From assembly GCA_965213525.1 (NCBI GenBank), contig OZ243889.1:1612001-1676000 (forward strand): 64,000 nucleotides of DNA. The letters are read 5' to 3'. The notes under the pieces were generated by a model. That model was not told the DNA's origin. It searched no databases and saw nothing but the letters and a program-made list of their open reading frames with translations. The translations under genes and the position numbers were made by a program. The stretch is from G965213525 sp965213525. GTDB lineage: Bacteria; Actinomycetota; Acidimicrobiia; Acidimicrobiales; Poriferisodalaceae. Shown piece after piece: positions 6,949 through 15,779 of the stretch; positions within the stretch are counted from its first letter, which is position 1, and every line of letters begins with the position of its first letter.

Positions 6949-8256
6949 CTACCGGGCGCCCACGAGCCGCCGGCGTCGCCCCACCCCACCCCCCCGAGCG
7001 CCGTGGGCGGACGCCTCGGGCTGGCCGCGACCACCGGTCAGCTCATCGAGCAGCGCCACGTAGGCCCTGGCGACCCCGTCGGGCGACAGCCACCCCTCGA
7101 CGTGCTGGCGGGCCCGTCGCCCGGCGGCGACGAGCTCGGCGGGGTCATCGACCATCGCCCCGATCGCGGCGGTGAGGGCGGCGGCGTCACCGGGCGGCAC
7201 CGTTCGGCCCGCCCGAGAGTCGGCCAGCACCCGGGCGACCTCGCTGCCGGGGTCGATGCTGGCCACCACCGGGCGGCCCGCAGCCATGATCGAGTAGAGC
7301 TTGGACGGCACCGACGCCTTGGCCAGCCCGGGTCGCAGGGCGATGAGGTGCAGGTCGGCGGCGGCCAGCACCTCAGCGACGCGCGCACGGGGCTGGAGGG
7401 GGACGAACACCACGTTGGTGAGGCCTCGACCCTCGGCCAGCCGGCGCACCTCGCCCAGCCCGCTGCCGCCGCCGTTGACGACGAAGACGACGTCGTCGCG
7501 GCCAGAGAGGGCATCGGCGGCCTCCACGAGCAGCTCGAGCGGCTGGGAGTAGCCGACGTTGCCGGCGTACATGACCACGGTGCGCTCGCCGAGTCCGAGC
7601 TCGTCGCGATAGGCGTTGTCACGGGGTCCGGGGGTGATGCGGTCGAGGTCAACGAAGTTGGGGATCACCCGCACCTTGGCGGGGTGAGGCACCCGGGGGG
7701 CCACGTTGTCGGCGAGGTCTGTCGACAGCACCGTCACGGCGTCGGCCCGGGCGTAGCACCACCGCTCGAGGCGCCCGAGCGCATCGACGAGACGCCCGGG
7801 CGCGACCGCACCGGTGTCGACGAGCACGTCGGGGTAGACGTCTTGGAGGTTCAGCACCAGCGGTGCCCGTCGGGCCCGGGCCGCAGCCCACCCGGCGACT
7901 CCCAGCGTGAGGGGCGGGGACATGGCGATGACCCCGTCGACACGTCGGCCGGCCAGCGCCGCGATCCCGGCGAGACCCGAGAACCCGACGAAGCTCGCCG
8001 CCCGCCACCGCAACCGGGTCTTGTCCGACGCCGGCATGGGGTGCAGGCGCACGACACGTCCCCACGGCGTGCGCTCGATGCGCACCGGACGACCCCGCCA
8101 GCCGGGCTCGACGGCGTGGGACCGGTACCACGGCAGCGAGGTCACCACCTCGACGCGGTGCCCCGCGCCAGCGAGGGCGTCGACCCAGCGGCCGGCCACC
8201 TCGCCGGTGGGGGCGTCGTCGGGGGGGAAGTGGGGGACGACGAGCAGCAACCGCAC
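6949..8256 (-). CDS. GT4-family glycosyltransferase (WcaI/WbuB-like)
   Basis: A 435-residue retaining glycosyltransferase of the GT-B fold. The N-terminal acceptor domain starts MRLLLVVPHFPPDDAPTGEV and includes NLQDVYPDVLVDTGAV, typical of WcaI-like capsular fucosyl/N-acetylhexosaminyl transferases. The C-terminal donor domain has MYAGNVGYSQPLELLVEAAD and VPSKLYSIMAAGRPVVAS. A basic Gly/Arg tail follows after residue about 415. It is the first of three consecutive minus-strand GT4 genes feeding the same glycan. Donor and acceptor sugars cannot be read from sequence. Confidence 0.82.
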   Translation of the reverse strand: MRLLLVVPHFPPDDAPTGEVAGRWVDALAGAGHRVEVVTSLPWYRSHAVEPGWRGRPVRIERTPWGRVVRLHPMPASDKTRLRWRAASFVGFSGLAGIAALAGRRVDGVIAMSPPLTLGVAGWAAARARRAPLVLNLQDVYPDVLVDTGAVAPGRLVDALGRLERWCYARADAVTVLSTDLADNVAPRVPHPAKVRVIPNFVDLDRITPGPRDNAYRDELGLGERTVVMYAGNVGYSQPLELLVEAADALSGRDDVVFVVNGGGSGLGEVRRLAEGRGLTNVVFVPLQPRARVAEVLAAADLHLIALRPGLAKASVPSKLYSIMAAGRPVVASIDPGSEVARVLADSRAGRTVPPGDAAALTAAIGAMVDDPAELVAAGRRARQHVEGWLSPDGVARAYVALLDELTGGRGQPEASAHGARGGGVGRRRRLVGAR

Positions 8257-8268
8257 GGTGAGGCGACG

Positions 8269-9432
8269 CTAACCCGGCGGTGTCCCGCCCACCGATCGCC
8301 ACAGCTCGACCAGCCGCCCGGCCGAGCGCGACGGGGCGAAGCGGGCAGCCCTGGCCCGCCCGGCGGCGACGCGGTCGCGCCCCCCGGGGCCGGTGAGCAG
8401 CTCGATGGCCGCGGCCCAGGCCCTGGGATCCCCCGGGGGGACGAGCACCGCTGCGTCCCCGGCCACCTCGGGCAGCGAGGTCCCAGCCGATGCCGCCACC
8501 GGCGTCCCCGCCGCCATCGCTTCGATGACGGGGGCACCGAAGCCCTCGTACTCCGAGGGGAACACCAGGCCGGCCGCCTTCTGGTACAGCTCACCGAGGG
8601 CGGCCTCGCTGACCCATCCCCGGTGCTCGACGTCATCGGACAGACCGAGGTCGACCACGGAGTCGAGCACACGTCGGTGGGCGGCGCCCGGCGTGCCGGT
8701 CAGCACCAGCCGGGGGCGTCGCGGCGTCGGCACCCGGGCGAGGGCTTCGAGCAGCGTGAGGTGGCCCTTGTGGGGGTGGGTGATCGCCGGGTACAGCAGG
8801 AAGGGCCGTCGCCCCGATGCTGCGCCCGCAGCGACGCCACCGATGGCGGTGGTGCCCGGAGGCGCCGTCGACGGCGAGCTGGGGGCGAAGGTGGGGGCGG
8901 GGACGGCGTGGGGGACGACCCAGATGTCATCGACGTCGAGGCCGGTCGCCCGGGCGAGGCGCTCGGCGGCTGACTGGCTGGGGGTCGAGACCCGGGCCGC
9001 CCACCGCACCGCTGCGGGCACCATCACTGTGAGGTACCGGCGCTTGAGCGTCGAGAAGTGCTCGGGGTGGTCCAGGACCTGCACGTCGTGGATCGTGACG
9101 ATCGGTCGGCCGCTGTGGAGGGGGGGAACGGTCCCCCCGAGGTGGTGCACGACGTCGCACCGGGCGCCGGCGACGGCCAGCCAGCTCGACTCGGCGGCGA
9201 CCCGGGCGATCCGGCGGTGGCCCCGCACCGGGGCGCAGCGCGTCCTGAACGCCTCGACCAGACCGGGGTGGGCGGGTTCGAAGCCGGGCAGGACGAAGAG
9301 GGTGACCTCGAGGTCGCGATCGCCAAGCTCGGCCACGCCCCCCAGCAGACGGGTGGCGTAGCTCTCGGTGCCGCCGACCTCGCCGGCGACGAGCCAGGTG
9401 AGGTTGACCCCGACCCGCAGCGGTCGCCTCAT
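8269..9432 (-). CDS. GT4-family glycosyltransferase
   Basis: A 387-residue GT-B glycosyltransferase. The start RRPLRVGVNLTWLVAGEVGG is the glycine-rich N-terminal loop. The donor-binding motif SEYEGFGAPVIEAMAAGTPV is near residue 290, and the segment LLYPAITHPHKGHLTLLEAL lies between the domains. ATG 9432 is chosen because it overlaps the upstream stop as ATGA, implying translational coupling; longer frames overlap the upstream gene. The acceptor is unknown. Confidence 0.82.
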   Translation of the reverse strand: MRRPLRVGVNLTWLVAGEVGGTESYATRLLGGVAELGDRDLEVTLFVLPGFEPAHPGLVEAFRTRCAPVRGHRRIARVAAESSWLAVAGARCDVVHHLGGTVPPLHSGRPIVTIHDVQVLDHPEHFSTLKRRYLTVMVPAAVRWAARVSTPSQSAAERLARATGLDVDDIWVVPHAVPAPTFAPSSPSTAPPGTTAIGGVAAGAASGRRPFLLYPAITHPHKGHLTLLEALARVPTPRRPRLVLTGTPGAAHRRVLDSVVDLGLSDDVEHRGWVSEAALGELYQKAAGLVFPSEYEGFGAPVIEAMAAGTPVAASAGTSLPEVAGDAAVLVPPGDPRAWAAAIELLTGPGGRDRVAAGRARAARFAPSRSAGRLVELWRSVGGTPPG

Positions 9433-10610
9433 GACACCGCCTCGTACGCGTCGACGGTGGCGGCCACCGTCGAGTCCCAGCTCAACTGGGCGGCGCGTCG
9501 TCGACCGGCAGCCCCGCAACGCCGGGCCAGGTCGTCGTCGGTCAACAGGGCCACGAGGGCAGCGGCGATGGCCGCGGGGTCGGTCGGGTCGACGGCGATG
9601 CCTGCGGCGTGGCCGTTCGACCCGGCGGTGCCATCAGCGCCGATCAGCTCGGCGGTTCCATCGTCGCCGATCAGCTCGGCGCTGGCGGTCCCCTCCCCCA
9701 CCACCACCGGCGTGCCCTGGGCCATGGCCTCGACGATCGGCAGCCCGAAGCCCTCGGCCAGGCTCGGCAGGCAGGTGACCACAGCGCCGGCGTGCAGGGC
9801 GTCGAGGTCCGCCCGGGCGACGAAGCCGAGCAGGTGCACCCGCCGTCCGCTGGCCCGCACGGCGGCGAGCCGATCGGCGGGCAGGCCGTCGTGCCAGCCC
9901 CGGGGGCCGACGAGCACGAGATCGACGTCGTCGAGGCTGCTCACGTCGTCGAGCAGGGCCACCGCGTCGAGCAGACCCGGGAGGTTCTTGCGGGGCTCGA
10001 TCGTCCCGTTCCACAGCACGTAGCGCCCGTGCAGCCCCAAGCGCCGCCGCACCTCGTCCCGGCGGGCGTCATCCACGGGCGACACCTCGACACCGAGGCG
10101 CACGACCCGCACCCGCCCGGGCTCGATGCCTGCGGCACGACACGCCCGGGCGGTGGTGTCCGATGAAGCCAGCACCACATCGGCGCGCCGGCGGGCCGCG
10201 GCGAGACCGGCGCTCATGACGCGCACGCCCCGGCGGGTGAACCACTCGGGGTGCTCGAGGAAGAATAGATCGTGGATGGTGACCACCAGGGGGCGTCGGG
10301 TGGCTGGCACCACGATCGAGGTGGCGTGGACGACGTCGACGTCGACGAGGCGCTCGACGAGGGGCCGGCCGAGGTGGTGCCAGGCATCGGCGAGCAGGGG
10401 GCGGGGCAGGCGGTGGTGTCGCATCGACACGTCCGGGCGCAGCCCCACCGGCGGCGGGGCCCGGTGGGCGGCGGCTACGCCGACGACGTCGATGTCGTCG
10501 CGGGCGGCGAGACGCGCCGTCAACGCCAGCGCCGCCACCGCCGTCCCCCCCGGCACCTTGGTCCAACAGGCATCGAGGGTGACCGCCACGCGACGGACCC
10601 CTGACCTCAC
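9429..10610 (-). CDS. GT4-family glycosyltransferase
   Basis: About 393 residues. It has HDLFFLEHPEWFTRRGV in the N-terminal domain, then LWNGTIEPRKNLPGLLDAV and LAEGFGLPIVEAMAQGTPVV, the usual ExxGFGxPxxE donor motif. GTG 10610 (reading VRSGVRRVAVTLDACW) is preferred to an ATG at 10652 that would overlap the divergent gene starting at 10632. Just after the donor motif, a 27-base tandem duplication makes the residues AELIGDDGT / AELIGADGT, an insertion between strand and helix that is not usual for the family. Activity may be unaffected. Confidence 0.8.
   Translation of the reverse strand: MRSGVRRVAVTLDACWTKVPGGTAVAALALTARLAARDDIDVVGVAAAHRAPPPVGLRPDVSMRHHRLPRPLLADAWHHLGRPLVERLVDVDVVHATSIVVPATRRPLVVTIHDLFFLEHPEWFTRRGVRVMSAGLAAARRRADVVLASSDTTARACRAAGIEPGRVRVVRLGVEVSPVDDARRDEVRRRLGLHGRYVLWNGTIEPRKNLPGLLDAVALLDDVSSLDDVDLVLVGPRGWHDGLPADRLAAVRASGRRVHLLGFVARADLDALHAGAVVTCLPSLAEGFGLPIVEAMAQGTPVVVGEGTASAELIGDDGTAELIGADGTAGSNGHAAGIAVDPTDPAAIAAALVALLTDDDLARRCGAAGRRRAAQLSWDSTVAATVDAYEAVS
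9624..9677. repeat. 27-base in-frame tandem duplication inside a glycosyltransferase gene
   Basis: Units at 9624-9650 and 9651-9677 differ at a few bases and keep the reading frame. They encode nine residues twice on the minus strand. Confidence 0.65.
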
Positions 10611-10631
10611 GGCCGGCGATGATACGGAGCC

Positions 10632-11831
10632 GTGACCGCCGCACCGAGCCACGTCCCTGCGACGTCGACCGCGTCGGCTGGCGGGGACCGGGCCCTCTCG
10701 GTGCTCCTCGACGTCACCCCCCTGGCCGGGGAGCGCACCGGGGTGGCCCGCATGGTGTCAGCGGTCGTCGAGCATGCGCCCGCCATCGGGGGGGTGGCGC
10801 TGTGGCCGTACGTGGTCAGCCGACGGGCACCGATCGAGCTGGGCAGACCGGGCGCACCGGGGCCCACGGCGCACGCGGGTGCGGACCCGGTGTGGCGGGT
10901 GCCGGTTCCCGCCGCCGGGTGCCTGTGGGCGTGGCGGCACCTCGACAGCCCGTCACGACGGTGGTCACGTCGTCGCCCCGCGCTCGTGCACGGCACGAAC
11001 TACACGGTGCTGCCCGGGGCAGGGGTGCCCGAGCTGGTCACCGCGCACGACCTCGGGCCGTGGCGTGACCCGACCCTGGGGTGGCCCCGCTCGTGGTTTC
11101 CCGCCCTGGTCGAGCGGGCCCTGGGCCGAGGGGCTCACCTGCATGCCGTGTCCGAGGCGGTCGCCGGTGAGCTGGCCGCCGAGCTGGGCGTCGACCCGGG
11201 CCGCATCCACGTCGCTCCCAACGGCGTCGACTCGACCCGCACCGGTGACCCCGCCGCCGGAGCCGCCCTCATCGGGGGCGCGCCCTACCTCGTGGCCGTC
11301 GGCACCCACGAGCGCCGCAAGCGCCTGCCCGAGCTCGTCGACGCCGTGGCGAGCCTGCCCGCCGCGCTCGGCGAGGTCCGCCTCGTGCTGGTCGGGGCGG
11401 ACGGCCCTGACACCCCTGCGATCACCGAACGGGTGCGGCGTCACGGTCTGGGTGGCCGCGTCCACCTGACGGGCTACGTCACCGAGGCCACCCGGCTCGA
11501 CCTCGTCGCCGGTGCCGCCGCGCTGGTGATGCCCTCGGCCGACGAGGGCTTCGGCCTGCCGGCGCTGGAGGCCATGGCCGCCGGGGTGCCTGCGGTGGTC
11601 ACCGCCGTGCCCGCCGTCGTCGAGGCCACCGGTGGGGCGGCTGCAGTCGTGGCCGTCGATGACCCCGACGCCCTCGGTGCTGCGGTGCACCGGGTGCTCG
11701 TCGACGCCGACCACCGGGCCGGGCTGGTGGGCCGGGGTCGACAGCGGGCCCAGGCCGCGGACTGGTCGGTGGCGGTCGGGCGTCTCGTCGAGGTGTGGCG
11801 ACACGTCGCCTCGCTAGGGTCGGGCGCATGA
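10632..11831 (+). CDS. GT4-family glycosyltransferase
   Basis: A 399-residue protein starting at GTG 10632. Visible segments are LVHGTNYTVLPGAGVPELVT and HDLGPWRDPTLGWPRSWFP in the N-terminal domain, VAVGTHERRKRLPELVDAV at the domain linker, and SADEGFGLPALEAMAAGVPA for donor binding. It is divergent from the preceding GT4 gene with only 21 bases between starts, so the two promoters must overlap. Its stop overlaps the ATG of the epimerase/reductase gene (ATGA). The sequence resembles mannosyltransferases, but specificity is not assigned. Confidence 0.82.
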   Translation: MTAAPSHVPATSTASAGGDRALSVLLDVTPLAGERTGVARMVSAVVEHAPAIGGVALWPYVVSRRAPIELGRPGAPGPTAHAGADPVWRVPVPAAGCLWAWRHLDSPSRRWSRRRPALVHGTNYTVLPGAGVPELVTAHDLGPWRDPTLGWPRSWFPALVERALGRGAHLHAVSEAVAGELAAELGVDPGRIHVAPNGVDSTRTGDPAAGAALIGGAPYLVAVGTHERRKRLPELVDAVASLPAALGEVRLVLVGADGPDTPAITERVRRHGLGGRVHLTGYVTEATRLDLVAGAAALVMPSADEGFGLPALEAMAAGVPAVVTAVPAVVEATGGAAAVVAVDDPDALGAAVHRVLVDADHRAGLVGRGRQRAQAADWSVAVGRLVEVWRHVASLGSGA

Positions 11832-12796
11832 GCGTCCCGACGAGCCTCGACGGCGCTCGGGTGCTGGTCACCGGCGGTTCGGGCTTCCTCGGTCGCCACG
11901 TCGTGGACCGCCTCGTCGACCGGGGCGCGCACGTCGTCGCGCCCCGTCGCGCCGAGCACGACCTCACCCGGGCCGAGGCCGCCGCCGCCGCCTTTGACGC
12001 CGCCCGGCCCGACGTCGTGATCCACCTCGCCGCCCGGGTGGGCGGCATCGGGGCGAACCGGGCCGCTCCGGCCGACCTGTACCTCGAGAACCTGCTGATG
12101 GGCACCTTCGTCATCGACGAGGCGCGCCGGCGCGGCGTGACCCAGACGGTGGTGGCCGGCACGGTGTGCTCCTACCCCCGCTCGACCCCGGTGCCCTTCA
12201 GCGAGGACGACCTCTGGGACGGCTACCCCGAGGAGACCAACGCCCCCTACGGCATCGCCAAGCGGGCCCACCTCGTCCAGGCCCAGGCCAACCGCGCCCA
12301 GTACGGCCAGCGGGTCGCCTACGTGATGCCGACCAACCTGTACGGCCCGGGCGACCACTTCGATCCGTCGGTGTCCCACGTCATCCCGGCGCTGATCCGC
12401 AAGTGCGTGCGGGCGGTCGAGGCCTCAGAGGACGAGATCGTGGTGTGGGGGTCGGGTCGGGCGACCCGGGAGTTCCTCTACGTGACCGACGCCGCCGAGG
12501 GCATCGTGGCCGCCGCCGAGCACTACGACAGCCCCGAACCCGTCAACCTGGGCGCCGACGAGGAGGTTTCGATCTGCGAGCTGGCCGAGCGGATCGCCCA
12601 CCACACCGGCTTCGGCGGCCGGCTGGTGTGGGACCCGTCGATGCCCGACGGCCAGCCCCGCCGGCGGGTCGACCCCTCCCGTGCTGCGGCGGCGTTCGGG
12701 TTCGCCGCCACCACCGCCTTGGACAAGGGCCTCGCCCGCACCGTCGAGTGGTACCTGGCCCACCGAGCCGAGGCCGAGCGCCCCGCCCCGGTCTGA
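11828..12796 (+). CDS. fcl: GDP-L-fucose synthase-like NAD(P)-dependent epimerase/reductase
   Basis: A 322-residue extended SDR enzyme. The Rossmann motif VTGGSGFLGRHVVDRL is at about residues 13-28. HLAARVGGIGANRAAPADL matches the GDP-4-keto-6-deoxymannose epimerase/reductase family. The catalytic Tyr and Lys are in APYGIAKRAHLVQ, and the Ser in GTVCSYPRSTPVPF. MPTNLYGPGDHFDPSVSHVI is also typical of GDP-fucose synthase. ATG 11828 overlaps the GT4 stop. No GDP-mannose 4,6-dehydratase is seen in the window, so the substrate must be made elsewhere, or the enzyme acts on a related GDP-sugar. Confidence 0.8.
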   Translation: MSVPTSLDGARVLVTGGSGFLGRHVVDRLVDRGAHVVAPRRAEHDLTRAEAAAAAFDAARPDVVIHLAARVGGIGANRAAPADLYLENLLMGTFVIDEARRRGVTQTVVAGTVCSYPRSTPVPFSEDDLWDGYPEETNAPYGIAKRAHLVQAQANRAQYGQRVAYVMPTNLYGPGDHFDPSVSHVIPALIRKCVRAVEASEDEIVVWGSGRATREFLYVTDAAEGIVAAAEHYDSPEPVNLGADEEVSICELAERIAHHTGFGGRLVWDPSMPDGQPRRRVDPSRAAAAFGFAATTALDKGLARTVEWYLAHRAEAERPAPV

Positions 12797-12828
12797 GCCG
12801 ACACGGGCTGAGCCGACACGTGCTGAGC
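12794..12828. repeat. 15-base tandem repeat at the fcl stop codon
   Basis: TGAGCCGACACGGGC at 12794 and TGAGCCGACACGTGC at 12809, then a partial copy. The first copy supplies the fcl stop codon. No function is evident; the rest of the gap to 12968 shows nothing recognisable. Confidence 0.5.
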
Positions 12829-12968
12829 CAGCAGCGTCCGGGCGTGGCGGCACAGGCCGACGGAGTCGATTCCGGGTTGACGGATCAGGGTCGCCGCCTG
12901 CTGCAACTCTCTTCCACTAGCGTCCGTCGCCGTCTCGACCGGCGTTCGCAGCCGTCATCGCTGCCAAC

Positions 12969-14051
12969 TCAGGCGGATCTGAGGACGCTGAGCGGGTCTC
13001 TCACCGCAGCGAGGACCGCAGGCCAGAAGCCGGCGAGGGCGCTGGTGAGGATCATGAGCGTGGCCACAGCAGCGGGATAGGCGAGATCGACGGGTTGATC
13101 GGTCACCGTTCGCACGACCACCGTGCCGGCGGCCCAGCCGACGATGCTGCCGAGCGATGAGGCCATCACGATGTGGGCCACGATCAGGATCACCAGGTCG
13201 CTTCTTCGTGCTCCCAGGGCGCGGCGTCGCCCGAAGTCTCGGCGCCGGGCTGAGACCGCAGCGAAGGCGACTACGGCGGTGATCACGCTGGCTGTGGCGA
13301 GCACTGCCAGCACCGAGCGGCGGCCTTGCGCTCGGACGTCACCTGAGACCACCTGCCGGACCTCGGCGAGGACCTGCGGGGCCTCGACGGAGATCGAGGC
13401 CGGCGCCTCGGGGCCGGCGACGGCTCGGGCGGCGTCTGAGACCACGGCGACGGCGCCGGGCCCGTTGACGCTGATGATGATCTCGCTGAGCGGGGAGATG
13501 TCGTCGGGATCGTTGATGAGGGCGAAGCCGTTGAGGTGCTCGGCCGGTTCAGAAGCGGTGAACTCGCCGAGCACGGCGTACTCGTTGGCGTCGCTACGCC
13601 GGATGCCCCCAGCCGCCCGTTGCAGGTGCAGGGAGCGTCGCACGTCCGGGGAGAGCCACGCTCCGACGCCGTCGCTCGCCAGGACCTCAAGCGGCGGCGC
13701 TGTTCCGACGACCAACTTGACGGGCGTATCAGGCGCAGATCCGATCCGAGCGTTGGCTGCGTCGAGCGCGGGGCCAAGTCCGATCGCCCAGCGCACGTGT
13801 GACAGTGCGTTGATCCGGTTCACTGCCTCTGAGGTCAGGTCGGCGTTGCCGTCGACGTCTCGGATGACGATGGTGGTGGTGTCGGCATCGTCGATGGATG
13901 CCAACACCTGTCGTTCGTCGGCGATCCCCTGGCCGCTGACCGCGACTCCGGCGAACACCCCGATCGCAGACACCAGGGCGATCAACAGCGTGAAGACGCG
14001 CTGAGCGCCCAGCAGTCGGGCCGACTCGACGACCACGCGCGGCAGGCTCAC
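12969..14051 (-). CDS. FtsX-like ABC transporter permease of the peptide-export cluster
   Basis: A 360-residue permease with one N-terminal membrane helix (VFTLLIALVSAIGVFAGVAV), an extracellular domain of about 200 residues, then three helices near the C-terminus (SVLAVLATASVITAVVAFAA; LVILIVAHIVMASSLGSIVG; AAVATLMILTSALAGFWPAV). This is the MacB/FtsX arrangement. It lies 31 bases after the ATPase gene that ends at 14083. With the adaptor at 14718 it forms a MacAB-like system. Whether it exports the small secreted polypeptide encoded upstream, or protects against it, cannot be told. Confidence 0.78.
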   Translation of the reverse strand: MSLPRVVVESARLLGAQRVFTLLIALVSAIGVFAGVAVSGQGIADERQVLASIDDADTTTIVIRDVDGNADLTSEAVNRINALSHVRWAIGLGPALDAANARIGSAPDTPVKLVVGTAPPLEVLASDGVGAWLSPDVRRSLHLQRAAGGIRRSDANEYAVLGEFTASEPAEHLNGFALINDPDDISPLSEIIISVNGPGAVAVVSDAARAVAGPEAPASISVEAPQVLAEVRQVVSGDVRAQGRRSVLAVLATASVITAVVAFAAVSARRRDFGRRRALGARRSDLVILIVAHIVMASSLGSIVGWAAGTVVVRTVTDQPVDLAYPAAVATLMILTSALAGFWPAVLAAVRDPLSVLRSA

Positions 14052-14082
14052 CGCTCGAGCAGCCGGTGCACGGACGCCGTCC

Positions 14083-14721
14083 TCACGGATTGATCACCCG
14101 ATCACAGGCCGCCAGCGTCCGAGGATCGTGAGAGGCGACGACCACGAGTCCGCCGGTCGCTGCGTGCTGGGTGAAGGCGCCAACGACGCGATCGGCGTTG
14201 ACCGGGTCGAGGCTGGCGGTAGGTTCGTCGGCGAACACGATCGACGGCTGGGCGATCAGCGCCCGGCACAGGGCGATCCGCTGGGCCTGACCCCCAGAGA
14301 TCTGGCCGGGTCGCCGACGGGCGGGGAGGTCGACGTCGAAGTACTCGAGCAGCTCCAACGCCCGGGCCTGTAGGCGGCGCCGTGTGCTACCGCCGTACGC
14401 GGCCACCTCGATGATGTTGTCCAGCACCGTGCGTGTGGGGTCGAGGACGGCGTCCTGGAAGATGAAACCGAACTGGTCGCGTCGCATGTTGCTGCGCTGC
14501 CGGTCAGACCAGCCGCTCACGTCGCACCCGTCGATGCGCAACACCCCCGAAGACGGTCGCAGCATCAACGCCAGAAGGAACAACAACGTCGACTTGCCGC
14601 TGCCCGACGGCCCGGCGAGCCCAACGACGCTGCCGGCACCGAGAGTGAGCGAGCGACAGGTGATGACCGACGCTGACCGGCGTCTGTAGGAGAAGGACAG
14701 CGCCTCGGTCTCGACCATCAC
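14083..14721 (-). CDS. ABC transporter ATP-binding protein (MacB/LolD type)
   Basis: A 212-residue ATPase: Walker A GPSGSGKST (about 35-43), Q-loop near FGFIFQDAVLDPTRT, signature ISGGQAQRIALCRAL and Walker B IVFADEPTASLDP, with a switch His in VVASHDPRT. This type energises FtsX-like permeases rather than moving substrate through the membrane core. GTG 14721 overlaps the adaptor stop by four bases; the next codon is ATG (14718), an equally good start. It partners the permease at 12969. Confidence 0.85.
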   Translation of the reverse strand: MMVETEALSFSYRRRSASVITCRSLTLGAGSVVGLAGPSGSGKSTLLFLLALMLRPSSGVLRIDGCDVSGWSDRQRSNMRRDQFGFIFQDAVLDPTRTVLDNIIEVAAYGGSTRRRLQARALELLEYFDVDLPARRRPGQISGGQAQRIALCRALIAQPSIVFADEPTASLDPVNADRVVGAFTQHAATGGLVVVASHDPRTLAACDRVINP

Positions 14722-15779
14722 CGCCGACCCGCTGGGTGCAACAAGATCGGCGACCCCGGCTCGAGGCCGCTGACGACGGCCAGGCCGCGATCCTCAGCGA
14801 GGATCTCGATGTCGCGAACGTCACCGGAGGGCAACCGGATGGTGGCGATCCCGTCTGGGCCCACTTCGATGGCGCTGAGAGGCACGACCGGGCCGTGGGT
14901 GACCTCGACGATCTCGGCGGTGACATCGACAGGGGTCCGCTCGGTGACCGACAACTCCGGGCACCCCTCGTCGCACACCCCCTCATCGGCCCCGCTGAGG
15001 TAGAGGTTGACACCGCTGTCGGTCTCCACTGCCCCTGTTACCGCCGCCGGCAACGACCGACCACCCGGCAAGCCCAGCTCGAGCGGCGCGTCCGGAGGGA
15101 TCAGTTGTTGCTGCTGGGAGGCCAGAGGCGTCCAGATGTCGGGCTCCTCATCGAGCACCGCCAGCACCACTGAGTCGATGTCGGAAACGCGCTCCCCGAC
15201 CGCAACCAGCGGCCGGACCCTGGCCGGCAACTGGTCGACGAACACGACCTCACCGACGTCGACGATCCCGTCGTCGGCCATGCCGGCGGCGGTCTGCCAC
15301 CGCACGATGGCCTGTTGCGTGCCAGCGCCGAACGTCCCGTCGACCTCACCCGAGTACCACCCACCATCGAGGAGGAACTGCTGGAGCTGGGCGACGTCAG
15401 CCCCCTCGGCACCCGGTGCGATCCGACGAAACGCCGGCACCGCCCCCGCGAGGACCACTGATGGGGACAGATCGACCGACAACACCACATCACCCGAACT
15501 CACCACGTCACCGTCGGCAACGAACAGCTCCGTCACAACCCCGCCCGGGAAGCCAGCCAACTCCAGCACGGTCGACCACTCGGCGAAGCCGTTGAACTCG
15601 ATGGTGCGGCCGACCTCACCGGTCTCAACCTCATAGATGACCGGCTCCACCGCTCCGACCGGATCAGCAGGCGGATCCGTCACCTCTGTGGCCGCCCACC
15701 ACAACGCACCGCCGGCCACCCCGAACACCACGACCACCGCCACGACCGTGCCCATCCCCGCCGAGGTCGGCTTGCTCAC
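14718..15779 (-). CDS. HlyD-like adaptor with peptidoglycan-binding domain
   Basis: A 353-residue protein anchored by one N-terminal helix (MGTVVAVVVVFGVAGGALWW). A barrel-sandwich region follows (FPGGVVTELFVADGDVVSSG, about residue 80), then a PG_binding_1 domain (GAEGADVAQLQQFLLDGGWY ... GTFGAGTQQAIVRWQTAAG, about residues 120-180), and a C-terminal beta domain ending near GLEPGSPILLHPAGRR. In actinobacteria this domain order belongs to the adaptor of a MacAB-like exporter that spans towards the wall. GTG 15779 overlaps the lipoprotein stop (GTGA). It is the link between the transporter and the secreted products of the cluster. Confidence 0.78.
   Translation of the reverse strand: MSKPTSAGMGTVVAVVVVFGVAGGALWWAATEVTDPPADPVGAVEPVIYEVETGEVGRTIEFNGFAEWSTVLELAGFPGGVVTELFVADGDVVSSGDVVLSVDLSPSVVLAGAVPAFRRIAPGAEGADVAQLQQFLLDGGWYSGEVDGTFGAGTQQAIVRWQTAAGMADDGIVDVGEVVFVDQLPARVRPLVAVGERVSDIDSVVLAVLDEEPDIWTPLASQQQQLIPPDAPLELGLPGGRSLPAAVTGAVETDSGVNLYLSGADEGVCDEGCPELSVTERTPVDVTAEIVEVTHGPVVPLSAIEVGPDGIATIRLPSGDVRDIEILAEDRGLAVVSGLEPGSPILLHPAGRR

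Noticed and set aside
6733..8973. A 746-codon plus-strand open frame opposite two glycosyltransferases
   Set aside because: No domain and low-complexity composition; the minus-strand genes carry GT4 motifs and overlapping starts and stops.
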